A stretch of DNA of 39,762 nt from Chara braunii (Eukaryota > Streptophyta > Charophyceae > Charales > Characeae), in contig BFEA01000351.1 in NCBI GenBank assembly GCA_003427395.1, positions 551,204-590,965 of the forward strand, in the 5' to 3' direction. Below the pieces are notes generated by a model, which was given only the letters and a program-made list of their open reading frames with translations, was not told where the DNA came from and searched no databases. The position numbers and the translations under genes were made by a program. Below are positions 21,463 through 30,576 of the stretch, in pieces (position 1 is the stretch's first letter; every line of letters begins with the position of its first letter).

Positions 21463-21519
21463 CCCAACAACTGAAGCACCTCCCATCCACCCCCACATCC
21501 CCCAACCCCCAACGCCCCA

Positions 21520-21830
21520 ATTATGTGTGTGTAGGTGTGTTGTGTATGCGCGTATCTCTGTATGTGTGTGCCTGCTGTGAGAGGGTGTATGTGCATCAAT
21601 ATGAATGTATGCGCGACGTTTGCGCGTATGTTTGTGTATGTGTGTGTTTGTAAGTGTGTGTGTATGTGTCTGTGTTTGTAAGTGTATGTGTGTGTTTGTA
21701 GGTGTGTGTGTGTATGTGTATGTGTGTGTTTGTGTATGTGTGTGTTTGTAAGTGTGTGTGTGTATGTGTGTGTTTGTAAGTGTGTGTGTTTGTAAGTGTG
21801 TGTGTATGTAAGTGTAAGTGTGTTTGTGCC
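21520..21830. repeat. TG-rich microsatellite with TGTGTGTTTGTAAG units
   Basis: tgtgtgtttgtaag and close variants recur throughout. The His/Thr-rich minus-strand frame across it is an artefact. Confidence 0.95.
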
Positions 21831-22829
21831 TTCGCGTGAGAGTGTGTCTCGCCTTACTCACAACCTCGTTCCCCAACACACAGATTCCACTTGCACCCAA
21901 GGACCACCCTGCGCCACACCCAGCTTACAGCAGCGCAGCTCGGCTATGGTTGCCTGCTCCTTCCTGTTCGCCCGTGAGCGCGTGAGTGGCACGAGCTACA
22001 GCGCGGCAGCGCTTACGCAACTTGCAGCCAACACCCGAATGCCCAATGTGGAGGAAGGCTCTTTGCTATATCGAAGTGGCCTACCTGTGTTCAGTCCCAG
22101 GAAGCTTTCAGTAGGCCCCGGTAGCCTGAGGCGCAACACGAACGAGAACAGGCCTTGGCCCTGAGGCGGTTGCATGCCCCCAACTGCCTTTGGCCTGTGT
22201 TTGGCCCAGTACCCGTATCCAGCCCAGGCCCTGTTTTCCATACATTCACACAGGCGGCCCAAGACCTGGGTTCCCTCAACCAACTGACGCCAGACTCATG
22301 CAACTTGTTACAGGCCCAATTTTATGTGTGTGTGTGTCTTTTTTTCCTTTTTTTAATTTATTTTTTATGGTTTTGATTTTTTTTAAGTAAACGAAGTTTC
22401 AAAAAAATAAAATAAAAAATAAATTGTTGTACATCTTTGAAAGATCTACAACCCTATATTTTTACTTGTTTTTTTTGTTTTTTTTTTAGCCCTTAAAAAA
22501 TATGTGTGAAACCCAAAACAAAAACACTTATTTCATTTTAGTTTTTTTTTTTTCATTATGTGCTTATGTTTTTGATTTTTTTTAAAATAGATTTAAACAT
22601 CAAAAAATAAAAATAAAAATACAGGGTTGTAGTCCTAAAAAAAAAACTACAACCCCATTTTTTTTAAAAAAAAATTGGATAATTTTTAGGCCAGGAAAAA
22701 AATAATCCCGAACCCCGTTAATTTGCATCCAACTCGCGTTTGAACGGGAGTTTAACGTGAATTCAACGCGCGTTGAATTTTTCAACGCGGAACCCGCGTT
22801 AAATTCAAAATCGGACACAGGGTGTGGTC

Positions 22830-24388
22830 CTGGCGCTTTTGTCGCCACAAAATTCGTTTCCCATCGTACGTCCTTCCTCCTCCTCCTCCTCCTCCTCCTC
22901 CAGACTTAACTACGGCTGCATATGAGTTTTAATTTAAGAAGATATTTGCTCCTTTTGCAGAGCAAGGTCATGAAATTGCCTATAGTTATATTTACCTGAC
23001 TTTGCTTCGGCAACCAGGTGTCCCCGGATGGGCTCACGCGACGCGCGGAAGTAGATGTACAACACTTGGCTGTCTTGCATGTTCAATCCTGGTACCTGCA
23101 GCAAACGATAAACTTCGAGGGACAAAGTCTCGCACGACGTCCACTGTTTTTGACCAATCGTTGTTAACTGGTCAAATGCCTTATCGCTCGTTGTCTTGTC
23201 GAGAACACGGTCCTTGATCTTGGCCAAGAACTGTTTCAAGGTCAACGTCTTTGCCTACTCATCGATGTCTTCAAGCCCCGCGGCGTTGGTCTCCGTCAAC
23301 GCCCATTGTTTGGCCTCACCTCCCATACAAGAGGTGATGAACACAACTTGGAACTCCGGTTCGACCGGAGCAGTGCTGACATACATTTGGATTTGAGCAA
23401 TCCAAAGCAACAGACTCTCATCTTTCTTATTACTAAACGTGAAAGGCAATTTCATTTTCACTTTTTCTTTCTTCTTTGGCTTCTCCGGTTTTGCACTTGT
23501 CTTACCTGGACTTATCAAAGAAGGAGACTTGGAAGAAGGAAACGAACGAGGAGTAAGACGAAGAGGATGGTGGACTTGGTGGTCCATTCCCATTGGTCGA
23601 CCTTAATTGTTGGCCCAGCACACTTCATGGCATCTCCCATCAAATTCTTTACTTCTTTCTTGTCTTCTTTTTCTTCTTGTCTATCTTCTTCCTTACCCTC
23701 TATGTGATTCTTTCCTTTCACAATGTTTGCGATGGTTCGTAGTCCTACAAGAATCTCATCTAACTGAGTTTGTTGCCTGTTGATTTTCTCCTCCAAAAAG
23801 GTAAGTCGTAACACGAGACAACATTTGAGACATGTTTGCCTTCTCTTCAATTTTTGTTCCAATCACCTGTTTAATTTCTTTAACTTTCTGACATCTTCTT
23901 CATTCCTCTTCTCTTCTTCTGGATAATTTTTCTTTCTTTCTTTCTTCTGCGGACAGTGCTTCTTTCAACTACTGGATGTTTGCATCGATCGTAGTCTCGC
24001 TTACTTTTGGCTTAGTCTCACCTTTACGAGTCAATTCCATTAGTTCTTCCAGCTGTTTCAAGGCAAACTGGTCCAGCGCCTGTCGACACTGGGCAACCAA
24101 TTTGGAGACTTCGGTCCCGGCTGCCACAACCTCCACAACTGTGATAGATTTCTTCAGACGGTCTTCAACCGTTTGCAAATCAAATCTATCACGGATGTGT
24201 TGTTCAGCATCCGGTCCGAATAGATGTATTTCGGTCAACAGCTGGTTCCACAAAACCAACAGTTCTTGTTTCTTATTCTCAGTCTGCGTCCGAGTCCTAG
24301 CCTCAAACGGTCCATCGCCCACGGAGAGCGTTATCGGAATAGAAAACAAGAATGTGTTCACAAACCTCGTAAGAATAAACTTTTGCAA
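22830..24388 (-). pseudogene. Gag (N-terminal and capsid-like region), interrupted
   Basis: Minus-strand frames 24388-23969, 23862-23515, 23593-23255 and 23245-22934 read as one gag. They give an N-terminal helical, charged region, a Glu/Lys-rich coiled-coil-like part (GKEEDRQEEKEDKKE) and a capsid-type core with LLLWIAQIQMYV, EAKQWAL, LEVYRLLQVPG and FRASREPIRGHLV. The pattern (…W…..FI….G.A..W) is that of retrotransposon gag (RETROTRANS_gag type). One TAG stop lies near 23252 and shifts occur near 23590 and 23900. A (GGA)n run at 22875-22901 encodes polyglycine. The first frame opens on TTG, so the true start is uncertain. Confidence 0.82.
22875..22901. repeat. (CTC)n microsatellite
   Basis: Nine cctcct-type triplets, read as glycines on the gag strand. 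Confidence 0.95.
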
Positions 24389-24599
24389 ACATTTTCAGAA
24401 GTGAGACATTTTCGGAGGACAGAAACAAGAAAATTCGTCGGCCAGGTTAGTCTACCGAAAAATAAATAAAAGAGACAATAATTTAATGGTTACCCGAACC
24501 AAATTCACACTATCTGAACAGAAAAATTTAATAACCAGGAACAATTTTTTTTTACTAATTCTAATCGCTGTTGTATTTTTTCAATGTGATGACGTTCTA

Positions 24600-25446
24600 T
24601 TCTATTTCAGGTACCGCGACTCAGGCCAGCATGATCATCAACACACACAAGTATACAGGCACACAACACAGCACAAGACAACAGGTAAGTCCGCCAACAA
24701 AATCACAACAATAGTTAGTGCTCCTCCCCTGCTGCTGCTTCTTTTTCGGTCCTGTGTGATCATCACCCAATCTGACGTATGCCACCACAGCCACGTCAGT
24801 CTTCAAGTCGTGCCGCTTCAGTCATCAGAATGCAACTCTTACTTAGGCACAACTGTGCCTGCCACGTGTCACCCTGGCACGCCAACTCAGCAACCCGAAG
24901 AGTGCCATGTCAGCATGTCCAGCCAAAGTCGTCAATGGGGTGCACGTCAACAATGTGCGTCGATATCGTCGTCCAATTAAGTCACGTTCCTGCCTGCCAC
25001 GTGTATCCCCTAGTGTGCCAACACAACAGCGCTTGAGTCTGCCACATCAGCACTATAGTCCAATCAGCATAATCACGTCAGGAGCAATACCAGCGCGTCG
25101 TACAATGCCACGTCAGCCACGTAATGGAGCGCCACATCAGACAAAGCCACATCAGCCTGAAGCTACTCACCACAATAGACGAGTGGTGAGTCATCAATGC
25201 CACATCAGCACTCCTCCACAACCACTGGCCACGTCAGCAATGCAACCTGATCGCGGATGCGATCGACCGGGATCTAGATGGCAGCGCTATCCCTGGAGTT
25301 TCCCCTGTCGGGATACCAATGCCACGTCAGCACCTGACGTGCACAATTCCAATCTTATCCACGTCAGCTCCTTGGTTGTAGGTATCACCACTTCTTTGTT
25401 GTCGTTTTGTACAGGTCGTCGTCATCAGTCACATCATCGGAAGTAC
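24600..25446 (-). promoter_or_regulatory. Retrotransposon leader with an array of TGACGTGGC-type motifs
   Basis: Between the primer-binding site and gag, gcca(c)(g/a)tcagc and its complement recur at least ten times (near 24789, 24905, 25038, 25108, 25130, 25147, 25199, 25227, 25320 and 25359). On the element's sense strand this is TGACGTGGC or TGATGTGGC, an ACGT-core site known to be bound by plant bZIP factors. Whether it acts as an enhancer, packaging signal or simple repeat is not visible. Confidence 0.5.
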
Positions 25447-25458
25447 AGCTCTGATACC
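25447..25458 (-). promoter_or_regulatory. Primer-binding site for initiator tRNA-Met
   Basis: The plus strand reads gctctgatacca, i.e. TGGTATCAGAGC on the element strand, the 12-nt complement of the 3' end of plant initiator tRNA-Met. It gives both the element's orientation and the position where the 5' LTR ends (about 25460). Confidence 0.9.
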
Positions 25459-25459
25459 A

Positions 25460-25719
25460 ATTTGCAATGAACCCAGATCGTGAAGACACTTGTCAACAAT
25501 GCAAGCCCAGATAGATATCAACCTGCTGATGATTGTCAATAATCATAATCGTGTCCAAATAGAATGAGATGGGGAAACATACACAGGCGAAAGAGAGAGA
25601 AGGGAGAATAGACTTAGAGTGGAGAAGAAAACAATACCCACTTCTGCTTCGGACTCCCTCCTCGATTGCCACCTCAATAATCAATTGTCCGAACACAAAT
25701 CTGAAGTTCTATCTCAATG
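25460..25719 (-). repeat. End of the 5' LTR of the minus-strand gypsy element (inferred)
   Basis: Sequence immediately outside the primer-binding site must be the LTR 3' end; on the element strand it ends in CATTGCA. The other LTR copy was not found in the window, and the LTR is interrupted at 25719 by the retroposon, so its upstream limit is unknown. Confidence 0.5.
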
Positions 25720-26955
25720 GGCGAGGCGCGGCCGGGAGCGCTGCGCCCTGCCGGTACGATTCTGCGGGTGCGCTGCGGAGGAGTTAGGCGATATGGCGGG
25801 TGGTGGTGCGAGGCACAGGATGGCAAGGTGCGGCGACGAGTGGGGATGACGGCAGCCTGGTCTGTTGGGGCAGTGGTGTTGCAAAGTGGTGGGAGCGAGC
25901 GGGGCGTGGTGATGGCGAGGGCGATGCGGGTAAGGGTGGTAGGGTGTGGGCTGTGGATGCGCTGCTAGGTCGTGATAGGGGGTTCAGGACTGCCAAGTAC
26001 TGAGGTGTGCGTTTCCCCCGTGACAGGGCTCCGTGGGCACAGCTGGGAGGAAAGAGTACTGCAAGCATGGTGAGGGTGGTGGAGCTTTGGACGACGACAT
26101 CCCTCCATCCCTCCGGACTAACCTGCAGGGGGCGGCTGGCAGGTTCAGCGGTCGGGCTCGGAACGTGGTTTTGCCACGGTCCGTTCTATCTTCGTCGACT
26201 GGCTTTTGAGGATGGTCGAGTGAGTGTTGACTACAAGGTGGCCAGTTTTGCTCGCAAAGACAATGAAGGTGGAGGTGGGGTTTGGAGGGGGGAGGGGTTG
26301 TTTGCGAAGTGTTGGGACTTGGGGTGCTCTTTCTCCAGCTATGGTTTTGTCTTCCTAAGATGTTTGTCCTGATCAAGTAGATTTTGTCTGATAGGTTTTT
26401 GCTCCAAAAATCGATCCGGTTAAACCGTGCTCTTCTGGTTATATCTGCTAAATGATGCTCCTATCTGATTAGTTAAATGCGAATTTTATCTTCGCGTCTC
26501 TTCTTAAATTCCAAATACAATTGCCAATTCTTAAATCGAATACAATTGCAAATTCGACGACGTAAATCAGACTCGCTTCTGATAGATTCGCAATTCTGAA
26601 TGCTTTACCAATATAAGTTCTATGATTGACTCTTCTAAAATCCAAATCCTGTTCAGCACCATCATTGTTGACTGACTTCTTAATTTCTATTCCTCAATTC
26701 CTAGGTTCTGTGGGCCTCCGTGATGGTCTCCAAATTTTTGGCTAACATCTAGTTCTAAAAACTGGTTGGTGAACCCAACCTCCTGCGTGTTGTGACAGGC
26801 TAAATTCTTGTCTATTAAAGTTCTGGGAGAGTTCAGTGCCATCGAACCTGAAATCCGGGTTGAGGTGATGCTTGGCTGTTCAGTTGATGCTGTGCTACCT
26901 GCCTTCCACTCCTTTGTTTTCGGATGGCCGAGTTGGAACGCTGCTGGTCGGAGCT

Positions 26956-27162
26956 GAGGGTTAGGTCGTGCTGCCCTCTAACTCGAGCGTGACGAGGGCT
27001 CTGGAGGCCTGGTAAGAGGTCCAAGGAACTGCCTAAGGGGGGCGGTGGTTCTGTGGCTGTTTGGGGCTGGTATCAAGACGACGGCGGGTCGGAGCCGAGG
27101 TGGGTCGTTCCACCCTGTAACCCAACAGATGGGAGTTTTTCTGAGGTAGGTCGCGCTACCTC
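26956..27162 (+). ncRNA. Three small hairpins with GTCGNN loops and changing stems
   Basis: Hairpins at 26956-26978 (GAGGG..AG, loop GTCGTG, CT.CCCTC), 27099-27114 (GGTGG, loop GTCGTT, CCACC) and 27143-27162 (GAGGTAG, loop GTCGCG, CTACCTC). The flanks are shared: ggtcggagc(c/t)gagg precedes the first two and cagatggg(a/g)gt follows the last two. The loop is conserved while the stem bases differ yet remain paired. This is evidence of structure only; that it is an RNA is inferred from the poly(A) orientation. Confidence 0.6.
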
Positions 27163-27347
27163 GTCACCTAGCAGATGGGGGTGTGAGGCTTGAAGAGTCT
27201 TGATACTGAGGAGGGAGGTCGATGCCGGTTTGAGGTTGGATAGTCGAGTGTCAACCTACCTGGGTTTTGGTTTCATTGCTTCCTCTCTGAAAGATGCCTT
27301 TATAGCGTTCAGATTTTGCTACTACTTATTACTACCCTTTGTGAGTG

Positions 27348-27751
27348 GACTTCTTCTATTCCTCTTCTTCGAACTATGTGGTGGAGGAGGTCGGCTCGTC
27401 GAAGGAAGACAAATAGTAGAAGTCTACCCTCAACCACTATGGGACTGGGTAGGTTGTTTGTCTACTGTCCGTATCTTCCGAACTATGTGGTGGAGGAGGT
27501 CGGCTCGTCGAAAGATGATGAAGAGTAGGGGGTAAGTGGGAGGGACCTCTGATGACCTCTGTGTAGGCTGTTCTTGCTCCATCCCGCGAACTATGTGGCG
27601 GAGGAGGTCGGCTCGTCGCGAGATGGAAAAGACTGCTGCGTGCTGCCGCTCTTTGTGAGACCCTGTGGATTCATCTTCTGCTGCTGTTTCTTCATCCGGC
27701 GAACTATGTGGTGGAGGAGGTCGGCTCGTCGCTGGAAGAAGAAGGCAGTAG
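27348..27751 (+). ncRNA. Four tandem long hairpins with a conserved 31-bp apical core
   Basis: A nearly invariant 31-bp core (gaactatgtggtggaggagg plus 11 bases) starts at 27371, 27480, 27588 and 27701. Each copy is enclosed by complementary arms: 27348-27372 with 27399-27424 (about 22 of 25 paired, one bulge), 27462-27481 with 27508-27528, 27571-27589 with 27616-27634, and 27681-27702 with 27729-27751. The arm sequences differ from unit to unit, so complementarity has been kept or remade while sequence changed. The remaining arm mismatches are mostly C-A and G-U, as expected after transitions. Confidence 0.7.
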
Positions 27752-28011
27752 AGAGAGTTTGCAAGGATGTGCGATGGCCTAGTATGGGTGGATATTACGC
27801 GTCCTACTAGTGAGGGGGCTAGCTAGTAGGATAGGAATAGGGCACAGCTAAGTCTTACTGGAGTGGGGTAAAGAGGTTGAGGAGGTTCAATGAGTGGTTG
27901 GTCAAAGGTCTGTAGTATACGCAGGTTTCCATAAATTCCTTGACGTTTTTCCAAAAAAAGTTTTCTGAAGGTAAAAAAAAAAAAAAAAAAAAAAAAAGTT
28001 CTATCTCAATG

Positions 28012-28367
28012 TGCCATGTGGCACGTCAACCTGTCATCATAGGCGAGCTGGAGCAATATCGACATCGAGAGACCAGGTACGTATCTACAATCGCCCCACA
28101 GTCTTGATCTCCATCCGAGTGACGATGAATCAGAACAGCAATATCAGTCACGTAGCCCCGCCACGTCAGCAAGAGTACATGTGGCAGCACCCACGTCAGC
28201 GGCGGCGCGTAGCAGCTGCCATGTCAGCATGCCCAGAAGACAATTGCCAGCCAGCCACCATGCCGAGCCAGCAGTGCGTCGCCGCAGTCGCTCAGGTGCC
28301 AGCGTAGAGCCAGCACCCAGCCAGTATCGCAGCGTTGCACTGGCGTCGAAGTCAACGCGTGAAGTCA
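28012..28367. other. Leader-like sequence with GCCACGTCAGC motifs
   Basis: gccacgtcagc, cccacgtcagc and gccatgtcagc recur (near 28161, 28191 and 28219), as in the leader at 24600-25446. It lies between the retroposon and the LTR-like repeat and is probably retroelement-derived. No gene is seen. Confidence 0.45.
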
Positions 28368-28721
28368 GCATTGACGCAAGACAGAATTCTCCCAGCCAGG
28401 TAGTCCAGGCTTATGTAGCGTTGACGCGGGGTCTGGACCCCGGTTGCTGCTTCCCTCAGCCGTCGAGATCTCAAGACAAATGGCGGCTCAGATTTGCCTG
28501 AAACCGAACTCCCTGTGGCCTTGATGCTGTCCGGGTACCTGCACACAACAAGTGAATGTATCCGGCCAAGGGCCTGGGCGTGGTACCTTTGACAGTTGAC
28601 TTAGACTTTTGAATTTCGGTAGTGCGTGGTCACACTGCCTGGCGCAGGCCGAGTTTGGCCTGCGTCGTCTGGGCTCTGTTTTGAGGGCCCAGACTGCTGC
28701 ACAACACGGGTTACTGCATTC
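28368..28721 (-). repeat. LTR-like repeat, copy 2 (better preserved)
   Basis: Second copy of the 11932-12290 repeat, same orientation. It has an intact 8-bp stem CGCAGGCC-GAGTTT-GGCCTGCG at 28643-28664 that is damaged in copy 1. It may be the 5' LTR or a solo LTR of the family that left the integrase pseudogene. The minus-strand frame it shares with copy 1 (CSNPC...HQGHREFGFRQI) has diverged freely and is not treated as a gene. Confidence 0.65.
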
Positions 28722-29579
28722 AATTAAGGAATAATAACACCTGGGGGTTGTCAACGAATAAAACACCCAGCAGTCGTTATATTCATAGTATTTTTGTACA
28801 TAATACCCACGCAATGTTTTTGGGTCAATACAGTACTGATTACTCTTCCTGGGTGAGCGATGCCATGCCATGTGGAGTACAAAGAGATCTTCCAAGTCAG
28901 CTTTCCAACATTCATGGAACACTTCGCTGAACAAATGACCATATCAAAATGTGAGGGCAGTATTATGAGGGAGAACACAGCAACTCGAATACACATAACA
29001 GTCATGTCAGGAATAAAAAAGGCGAGAAAAAACAGAAATAAAATATACTCCTGCATGTCATTCGGCGAGTAAATAACGAGGAATTCAATGAATAACAATT
29101 TGAAAGAAACACATCACAACACCTAGGCAGTTCATCCTTCATCCAGAGTGTGGGGCAGAATACGTGTTGAAAAAGATAGGAGTGCCAGGGACACAACCTT
29201 TTTTTGTTGGACTCTCACCGCCTTCAGTGGGGCAGTTCCTAAGTTGTGCAGTGGATGGGCCTAGGCATTGAGAAAAGACATGGCGTCAACACAAGGTAGA
29301 GAAGAAGTTTGCCTTAACTTGTAAACCGGCACAAATATTGCTCCAGAAGCTCTAGCCACAACAGGAAAATCCACGAGTCACCAGCATCACCACCACTGCT
29401 CTTCTACCGCAGACCGAAACCATTTCTACACTTCTGCGGAGGCCAGTTGAACACAGAACACCGCCAAAATATTCAAAGTAGCAACCTGTGAAAATAGAAA
29501 TCATATGATGTCATGGGAATGATCCCTCAACCTAAATGAATTCATCAATAACGAACACTCTGCAATGTAGTTGTCACGC
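28722..29579. other. Unassigned stretch
   Basis: No recognisable gene, RNA or repeat. The frames of 60-150 codons on the minus strand show no family features. Confidence 0.4.
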
Positions 29580-29800
29580 AGAAGGCATTCAGTAAGCGTT
29601 CAGTCAGTAAGCATTCATTAAGCATGGACTGAGCATTCGGTGAGCAGTCAGTCAGCATTCGGTCAGCATTCAGTGAGCACAGTGAAAATTCAGTGAGCTT
29701 GCAGTAAGCATTCAGTGTGCATTGCAATTAGTGAGGATTCAGTAAGTATTCACATTCAGTGAGCTCTCAGTGAGCGTTGTGTAAGCATTCAGTTCACCGT
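29580..29800. repeat. Degenerate ~10-12 bp repeat (GCATTCAGTRA)
   Basis: gcattcagt(a/g)a(g) and variants recur about twenty times. The minus-strand frame rich in Leu/Asn/Ala is a by-product. Confidence 0.85.
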
Positions 29801-29874
29801 GCAGGGAGGATTCACTAAGCGTCCACAAACAAACACCCTCCATAACACACCAGTCTTCGTTCGTGATCACACCA

Positions 29875-30077
29875 ATGTACTAAATTTGCCCATGCGACCA
29901 CCTGCTGCTCATACTGCTGCTGATTCCACTGCTGGCACCGCTTCCGCCGGTGCTAAAGATGTATGTTGAGGAGCATAATTTGGGATCACGCCGTTGTCCC
30001 TCAGTGAACTCTATTCTCTGGTCTGGTCCGATCCGATGGAACTTCCCAACGCTTCCATAACATACATCTTTGCTCAT
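29875..30077 (-). pseudogene. Diverged duplicate of the NDUFA5 3' end
   Basis: On the minus strand the segment from about 30070 resembles the last part of the neighbouring NDUFA5 gene. ATGGAAGC, GGGA(A/G)GTTCCA, GAGTTC, TGAGGACAAC-like and ATCCCAAA blocks occur in the same order, 204 bp downstream of their counterparts. The frame is not kept: the homologous reading frame stops early, while the open frame (65 codons) is a shifted one. It looks like a tandem partial duplication that has decayed. An alternative last exon is less likely but possible. Confidence 0.6.
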
Positions 30078-30168
30078 GTGCCCTCAGTGTGCTCAAGGTG
30101 CCCAGCATTGGGTGACTGTTGCTGCTGTTGCTGCTGCCGGTGATGCCCTGCTGCTGCTACAGGTGTCA

Positions 30169-30576
30169 CTACTGAATGTGTGTTGGAACATGCTTTGGGA
30201 CTGGACTGTTGTCCTCAACGAACTCAATGTGATGATTCGGTGGAACCTCCCACGGCTTCCATTCTGCCATTTTCGGAATCAGAGTCATTTCGTCTTTGGC
30301 TTGCCAGATCAGCTCCTCCACTTGCCCGCAGCCAATGCGCTTTTCGATTTTCTCCCAATCTTCCTCTTCCTCGCACACACGAAGTCGATACCTTGCGACT
30401 TTCTCCACATCTTGCCTGTACTTGGCTTGTTCTGGGATCACCTGCACTTGCCTTAGCATGTCATTATACAGATTAATCAAGACTTCTCTAGCATTCGGCA
30501 CTACTTCGAATCCGACAATATTTGTGGCCTCCTTAACTCTTGCGAGCAGCGGCCGACTGAAACGTGCAAGAAACAT
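30169..30576 (-). CDS. NADH dehydrogenase (complex I) subunit NDUFA5/B13, C-terminally short
   Basis: 135 residues. NDUFA5 (B13, ETC complex I subunit family) is an accessory subunit of the matrix arm of mitochondrial NADH:ubiquinone oxidoreductase. The family pattern is clear: N-terminal RPLLARVKEATNIVGFEVVPNAR (about 8-30), LINLYNDML, IPEQAKYRQDVE, RLRVCEEEEDWEKIE (64-78), the hallmark IGCGQVEELIWQAKDEM (81-97) and KMAEWKPWEVP (102-112), ending PVPKHVPTHIQ. Plant homologues run on for roughly 30 more residues, so the end is truncated or continues in an unrecognised exon. The start has a good context (gccATGt) and no upstream extension is needed. The coding region is one uninterrupted exon with no stops or shifts, so it is either a live intronless gene or a young retrocopy; no poly(A) tail or target duplication was found. 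It is the only probable host gene here. Confidence 0.9.
   Translation of the reverse strand: MFLARFSRPLLARVKEATNIVGFEVVPNAREVLINLYNDMLRQVQVIPEQAKYRQDVEKVARYRLRVCEEEEDWEKIEKRIGCGQVEELIWQAKDEMTLIPKMAEWKPWEVPPNHHIEFVEDNSPVPKHVPTHIQ

Larger units (their letters stand above)
21192..22819. mobile_element. Inverted-repeat DNA element (MULE-like) inserted in gag
   Basis: The 10-bp direct repeat gggtgtggtc flanks it at 21182-21191 and 22820-22829. The element starts TGTGTATC and ends GGACACA, and both ends are rich in GTTAAA/AACGCG words; an internal pair (cgttgaattcgcgttaaac at 21261-21279) faces its complement at 22750-22768 with one mismatch. A 9-11 bp target duplication suggests the Mutator superfamily, but no transposase is present. 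Removing it and one target copy brings the two gag parts into one frame. Confidence 0.78.
18340..25459 (-). mobile_element. Decayed Ty3/gypsy retrotransposon
   Basis: On the minus strand the order is primer-binding site (25458-25447), long leader, gag, zinc knuckle, protease, reverse transcriptase, RNase H and the start of integrase; this domain order defines Ty3/gypsy. The copy is broken by stops, frameshifts, a 19-bp tandem duplication and a 1.6-kb DNA insertion in gag, and it ends inside the integrase zinc-binding region near 18340. No 3' LTR is identified. Confidence 0.85.
25720..27995 (+). mobile_element. Retroposon with poly(A) tail and 16-bp target duplication
   Basis: aagttctatctcaatg occurs at 25704-25719 and again at 27996-28011, the second copy preceded by A25 (27973-27997, the last two As shared). 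A 3' poly(A) tail directly followed by a long target duplication is the hallmark of LINE-type target-primed insertion, so the plus strand is the RNA sense. The GC-rich 5' end begins ggcgaggcgcggccgggag. No reverse transcriptase or endonuclease frame is present; the frames up to about 130 codons match nothing I know. It could be a 5'-truncated LINE 3' end, a long SINE-like element or a retrocopied non-coding RNA. The last third holds two families of structured repeats, annotated separately. Confidence 0.85.

Noticed and set aside
25713-26376. Frames of 70-130 codons on both strands in the GC-rich 5' part of the retroposon
   Set aside because: GC-driven open frames without family features.
11932-28721. 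One single 17-kb retroelement bounded by the two LTR-like repeats
   Set aside because: The integrase at 12.3-13.5 kb and the truncated integrase start at 18.4 kb are different families that overlap in the zinc-binding region, and the initiator-Met site at 25447 is not next to the 28368 repeat.
28488-28934. 148-codon minus-strand frame partly shared with 12054-12320
   Set aside because: The shared part is the LTR-like repeat; changes between copies follow deamination, not codon constraint.
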